This document shows positions 61,485-64,000 of a DNA stretch of 64,000 nucleotides, in pieces. Source of the stretch: Pontibacter harenae (GTDB lineage Bacteria; Bacteroidota; Bacteroidia; Cytophagales; Hymenobacteraceae); NCBI RefSeq assembly GCF_020907245.1, contig NZ_JAJJWH010000001.1, positions 178,135 through 242,134 on the forward strand, read 5' to 3'. The notes below the pieces were generated by a model, which saw only the letters and a list, made by a program, of their open reading frames with translations, did no database searches and was not told where the DNA came from. Positions within the stretch are counted from its first letter, which is position 1. Every line of letters begins with the position of its first letter. The position numbers and the translations under genes were made by a program.

Positions 61485-62609
61485 ACTCTGCTGAGTTTTT
61501 ACTTCTCAAATAACTCAAATTACGGTTTATTTCATGTCTTGAAATACAACCCACCCCTAGCCCCACCTCAGATCTAATCTTGTAGGGGAAAATAAACTAC
61601 CGCAAGATTTCATCTTGTGGTTAAAATGGGGAAAGTTTTCAACTTTCGTAAGAAGTGCTGGCTGGAAAATTTCGCTACGCAAGTTGAAAACTTGAAGCAT
61701 GTTATCGGGTTTTTAAGAGTTAAATAGGGGATGTCACATTTAACCCTACAAGATTAGTCCTCGGAGGGGCTAGGGGTGGGTAAGCTGCATAGCACGTTTA
61801 TCCTGCCTTTTTAAATCGCAACTTGGGTTATCTATCAATTATCTATTGATCTTCTTCTACAGTACTTATTCAGAAATTGAGCATAAACCTGATCAGCACA
61901 GCGGCAATAAATTCAATATTTGAATATGCCAATATAATTTTTACAACATATTGTGTTGTTCTTCGTTTGCCAAAAAACTTGAAAAGGAAACAAAAATAAC
62001 TTTACACAGTAGTTAAGCAGAGGCGGCAGAAAGTTCCTGATGTTAGGATTTTATGAATTGCGACTTTGTGCAGCTTCGGAGTAGAGATTAGCCGCATATA
62101 CGGCACTACTAAAAAGGATTTGTATATAAACTTCCAAGCTCATTGATTTTCCTGTACGGCCAAGGTATGCATGTGGCGCAACGCATCTGCTTTTAATTAT
62201 AATCAGCTTAAAGAGGTGCCTGAGTGATTTCTGCTGTCTACGGGGCAGTGAAGCCCTTTTTATAGCATTTACTAGTTATTCTAGCTGTTTTACAAGCTTG
62301 TACCTTATAGTTAAGCAAGAAGGTGCGTATAACAGTTTGTGCAACAATGGCTTGCTGGAGCCTGAATTTAATATGTCAGTAAAATTATGTAATGCAGCGC
62401 CTTAAAAAAAGGTAAGGTTTATAACTGAATAGTTAAAGCTCAGTTTCACTTTAAAATTACTTAGCAGGAAAAACTGCTAAAATTGTCAGATTAACTTTAC
62501 TACATAAAATATCATAAAAAATCCCAAGAAAGCCGTTACTTTGTATTGTGTTATATTGGAGATAAATATACCCCTAACCTAAGAGTTTATTTGAGAATTT
62601 ATACAATTA
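61485..62609. other. 1.1-kb non-coding region containing an inverted-repeat element
   Basis: No gene found. The left quarter holds the element at 61550-61780. The rest (61800-62600) is AT-rich with no RNA gene, terminator or clear promoter recognised. It ends at the start of the exported protein gene, so part of it should be that gene's regulatory region. Confidence 0.5.
61550..61780. repeat. 231-bp MITE-like element with 37-bp inverted ends
   Basis: Left end 61550-61587 and right end 61744-61780 are inverted copies; both contain CCCACCCCTAGCCCC and TAATCTTGTAGGG, with an indel and a few mismatches between. Inside are three hairpins: ACCGCAAGAT/ATCTTGTGGT-type, GAAAGTT/AACTTTC and CAAGTT/AACTTG. 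No coding frame, so it would be non-autonomous if mobile. Confidence 0.75.
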
Positions 62610-64000
62610 ATGATTATGATAGAAGCATTACACACTACAAACTTTACTAAGCTTCTAAAGGCACTGCTCTTGCAGTGTGTTTTGATGATGGGGCTCGTAT
62701 CGGTGGGGTATGGGCAAACGGCTACGTTACCAACCAGCCATGAAGGGCTGTGGGATAACTCAAATTTACCTGTGGGATGGACAAGCGTAGGTGTATCTGA
62801 CAGAACTTCAAATCTTAGTCCATCAACTACAGGTGGTGCGGCGGAGTTCAATGCTACAGGAGAGTATATACAAATAAACTTTGATTCAGCTCCTGGGCAA
62901 CTATCGTTTTATGCTAGATCTTCGGGGACGAGTAGTAGTGGACCAACCTTTGGAGGAACTTTTGAAGTACGGGAGGCCACTAGTTCAACAGGAACTTTTG
63001 AACAACGGGTTGGAAGTCAGCTTAGCACAGCTAGTGGAGATCCTGCTCTTGGTCTTACGGGGGTGCAGTATACAAGGAATCTTAGTTCCACAACCCGATC
63101 GGTGCGCCTGTATATGTCAAAAAGAACATCTGGATCAGTTTATGTTGACTTAGTTAGCCTAGCAGAAGCAGCAGAAGCGCCTGCTGGCCCTGAGATAAAC
63201 GTATCAGTGGGTAGTAGTAGCATTACTAATGGTTATACACAAAACTTTGGTACTATAACAGTTGGTGCTTCTTCTGCACCAGTAGTTTTTTCAGTACGTA
63301 ATGATGGTACAAGTACTCTTAACCTTGGAGCAACTCTTGGAGGAATAAACCCTGATGATTTTTCAATAGACCTGACAGGTGTCGATCTTACTTTAGAACC
63401 TGGTGAGTCAACAACTGCTAGTGTAATATTTAGCCCAACAAGGTTCGGCAATAAAAGCGCTGAAGTACAGATTTTATCGGACGATTTAGATGAGAGTCCT
63501 TTTGTAATCTATCTTTCTGGTAGTGCAGTTGTTTCTCAACCAAATATAACCAGCCTATCTACCTATAGTGGGCTAGTAGGTTCAGAAGTGATAATTACTG
63601 GTACTGGGTTTACAAGCGTAGATCGAGTAGAGTTTGCAACTGGAGTAGATGCCCTAGATTTTAGTGTTGTGAGTGATACGGAAATCAGAGTAATAGTACC
63701 TGCAGGTGCAGTAGATGGTCCTATCACAGTGTACGCAGGTACTTATAGTAGTAGTAGCAGCATCTTTCAAGTTTTAGTGCCACCTTCTAATCTCTCTGTT
63801 TCACCTTCGGAAGGCTATGTTGGTGACGAGGTGGTTATATCGGGCGAAAACCTGGAGGACACTGAGCGCGTGACGTTCAATGGCCTTGATGCAGATTTCG
63901 GGGCAGTCACAGACGAGAACGGTAACACTGTGATCTACGCGGTGGTTCCAGAGGGTGCCGAGACAGGCCCTCTTGAGGTGAGGACACCAGGTGGCACGGC
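62610..64000 (+). CDS. Large secreted IPT/TIG-domain protein, 5' part (463+ codons)
   Basis: Frame open from the ATG at 62610 to the right edge. The N-terminal 45 residues include a signal peptide (LLKALLLQCVLMMGLVSVGYGQ). A choice-of-anchor/jelly-roll-like domain follows (about 50-190, with GLWDNSNLPVGWTSVGVS). Next is an HYDIN/ASH-like beta domain (about 195-310: EINVSVGSSSITNGYTQNFG, FGNKSAEVQILSDD), then two IPT/TIG units (about 312-395: ITSLSTYSGLVGSEVIITG; and from about 397: VSPSEGYVGDEVVISGENL). Probably exported by type IX secretion, but the C-terminal sorting domain is outside. The second TIG unit is much GC-richer than the first. Confidence 0.85.
   Translation, partial: MIMIEALHTTNFTKLLKALLLQCVLMMGLVSVGYGQTATLPTSHEGLWDNSNLPVGWTSVGVSDRTSNLSPSTTGGAAEFNATGEYIQINFDSAPGQLSFYARSSGTSSSGPTFGGTFEVREATSSTGTFEQRVGSQLSTASGDPALGLTGVQYTRNLSSTTRSVRLYMSKRTSGSVYVDLVSLAEAAEAPAGPEINVSVGSSSITNGYTQNFGTITVGASSAPVVFSVRNDGTSTLNLGATLGGINPDDFSIDLTGVDLTLEPGESTTASVIFSPTRFGNKSAEVQILSDDLDESPFVIYLSGSAVVSQPNITSLSTYSGLVGSEVIITGTGFTSVDRVEFATGVDALDFSVVSDTEIRVIVPAGAVDGPITVYAGTYSSSSSIFQVLVPPSNLSVSPSEGYVGDEVVISGENLEDTERVTFNGLDADFGAVTDENGNTVIYAVVPEGAETGPLEVRTPGGT

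Noticed and set aside
62579..63451. Frames antisense or out of frame to the exported IPT protein
   Set aside because: The sense frame from 62610 has a signal peptide and recognisable domains to the window edge; the others do not.
1..64000. CRISPR arrays, tRNA, rRNA, transposase, integrase or prophage genes
   Set aside because: I looked on both strands for repeat-spacer patterns, cloverleaf-like arms and recombinase motifs and found none that I can support.

Overview
This is chromosomal sequence from a member of the Bacteroidota, most likely Cytophagales/Hymenobacteraceae (Pontibacter-like). The reasons are a PorP/SprF outer-membrane protein beside a GldJ-like lipoprotein (type IX secretion and gliding), family content typical of the phylum (DUF4175, DUF4105, DUF4265, Cys-rich FeoB-associated peptide, single-chain glycyl-tRNA synthetase), repeated TANNTTTG -7 boxes just upstream of starts, and mostly weak Shine-Dalgarno sites. 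No rRNA, tRNA, CRISPR array, transposase or integrase was found.

Layout. 0-10.4 kb: an MscS channel and two paralogous cation/proton antiporters with universal-stress tails, around glyQS and a PiT-like permease. 10.4-11.8 kb: a long non-coding stretch with DnaA-box-like 9-mers. 11.8-21.4 kb: a leftward run of an Ig-like lipoprotein, methyltransferase, mnmG, ybeY, an RsbW-like ATPase, DUF4175 coiled-coil protein and exonuclease III, with a perfect parS palindrome just upstream of mnmG. 21.9-27.2 kb: small conserved genes, a ComF protein and the gldJ/porP pair. 27.4-32.1 kb: a large AsmA protein, DinB, a small lipoprotein and a diacylglycerol kinase-like protein. 32.5-38.6 kb: five methionine sulfoxide reductase genes (two msrA, three msrB) with a PQQ-type sugar dehydrogenase. 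38.7-43.3 kb: accessory, AT-rich genes, including a Qnr-like pentapeptide protein, an S41 peptidase and an integron-cassette-like unit carrying a CTP-synthase-related amidotransferase. 43.4-61.5 kb: housekeeping genes (fumC, radA, rsmI, inositol monophosphatase, pterin dehydratase), a CHASE/PAS histidine kinase, a radical SAM protein, a second MscS channel, a DUF4105 protein, and a stress-type SDR followed by two small hydrophilic proteins. 62.6-64.0 kb: the start of a large secreted IPT/TIG-domain protein that runs off the window.

Themes are osmotic and ion homeostasis (two MscS, two antiporters), protein oxidation repair, and cell-envelope/type IX secretion functions. The parS site, a second parS-like site inside rsmI, and the DnaA-like intergenic region together suggest a location near the chromosome origin; this is inference. 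Several intergenic regions hold paired inverted repeats of about 150-230 bp that look like small non-autonomous elements.
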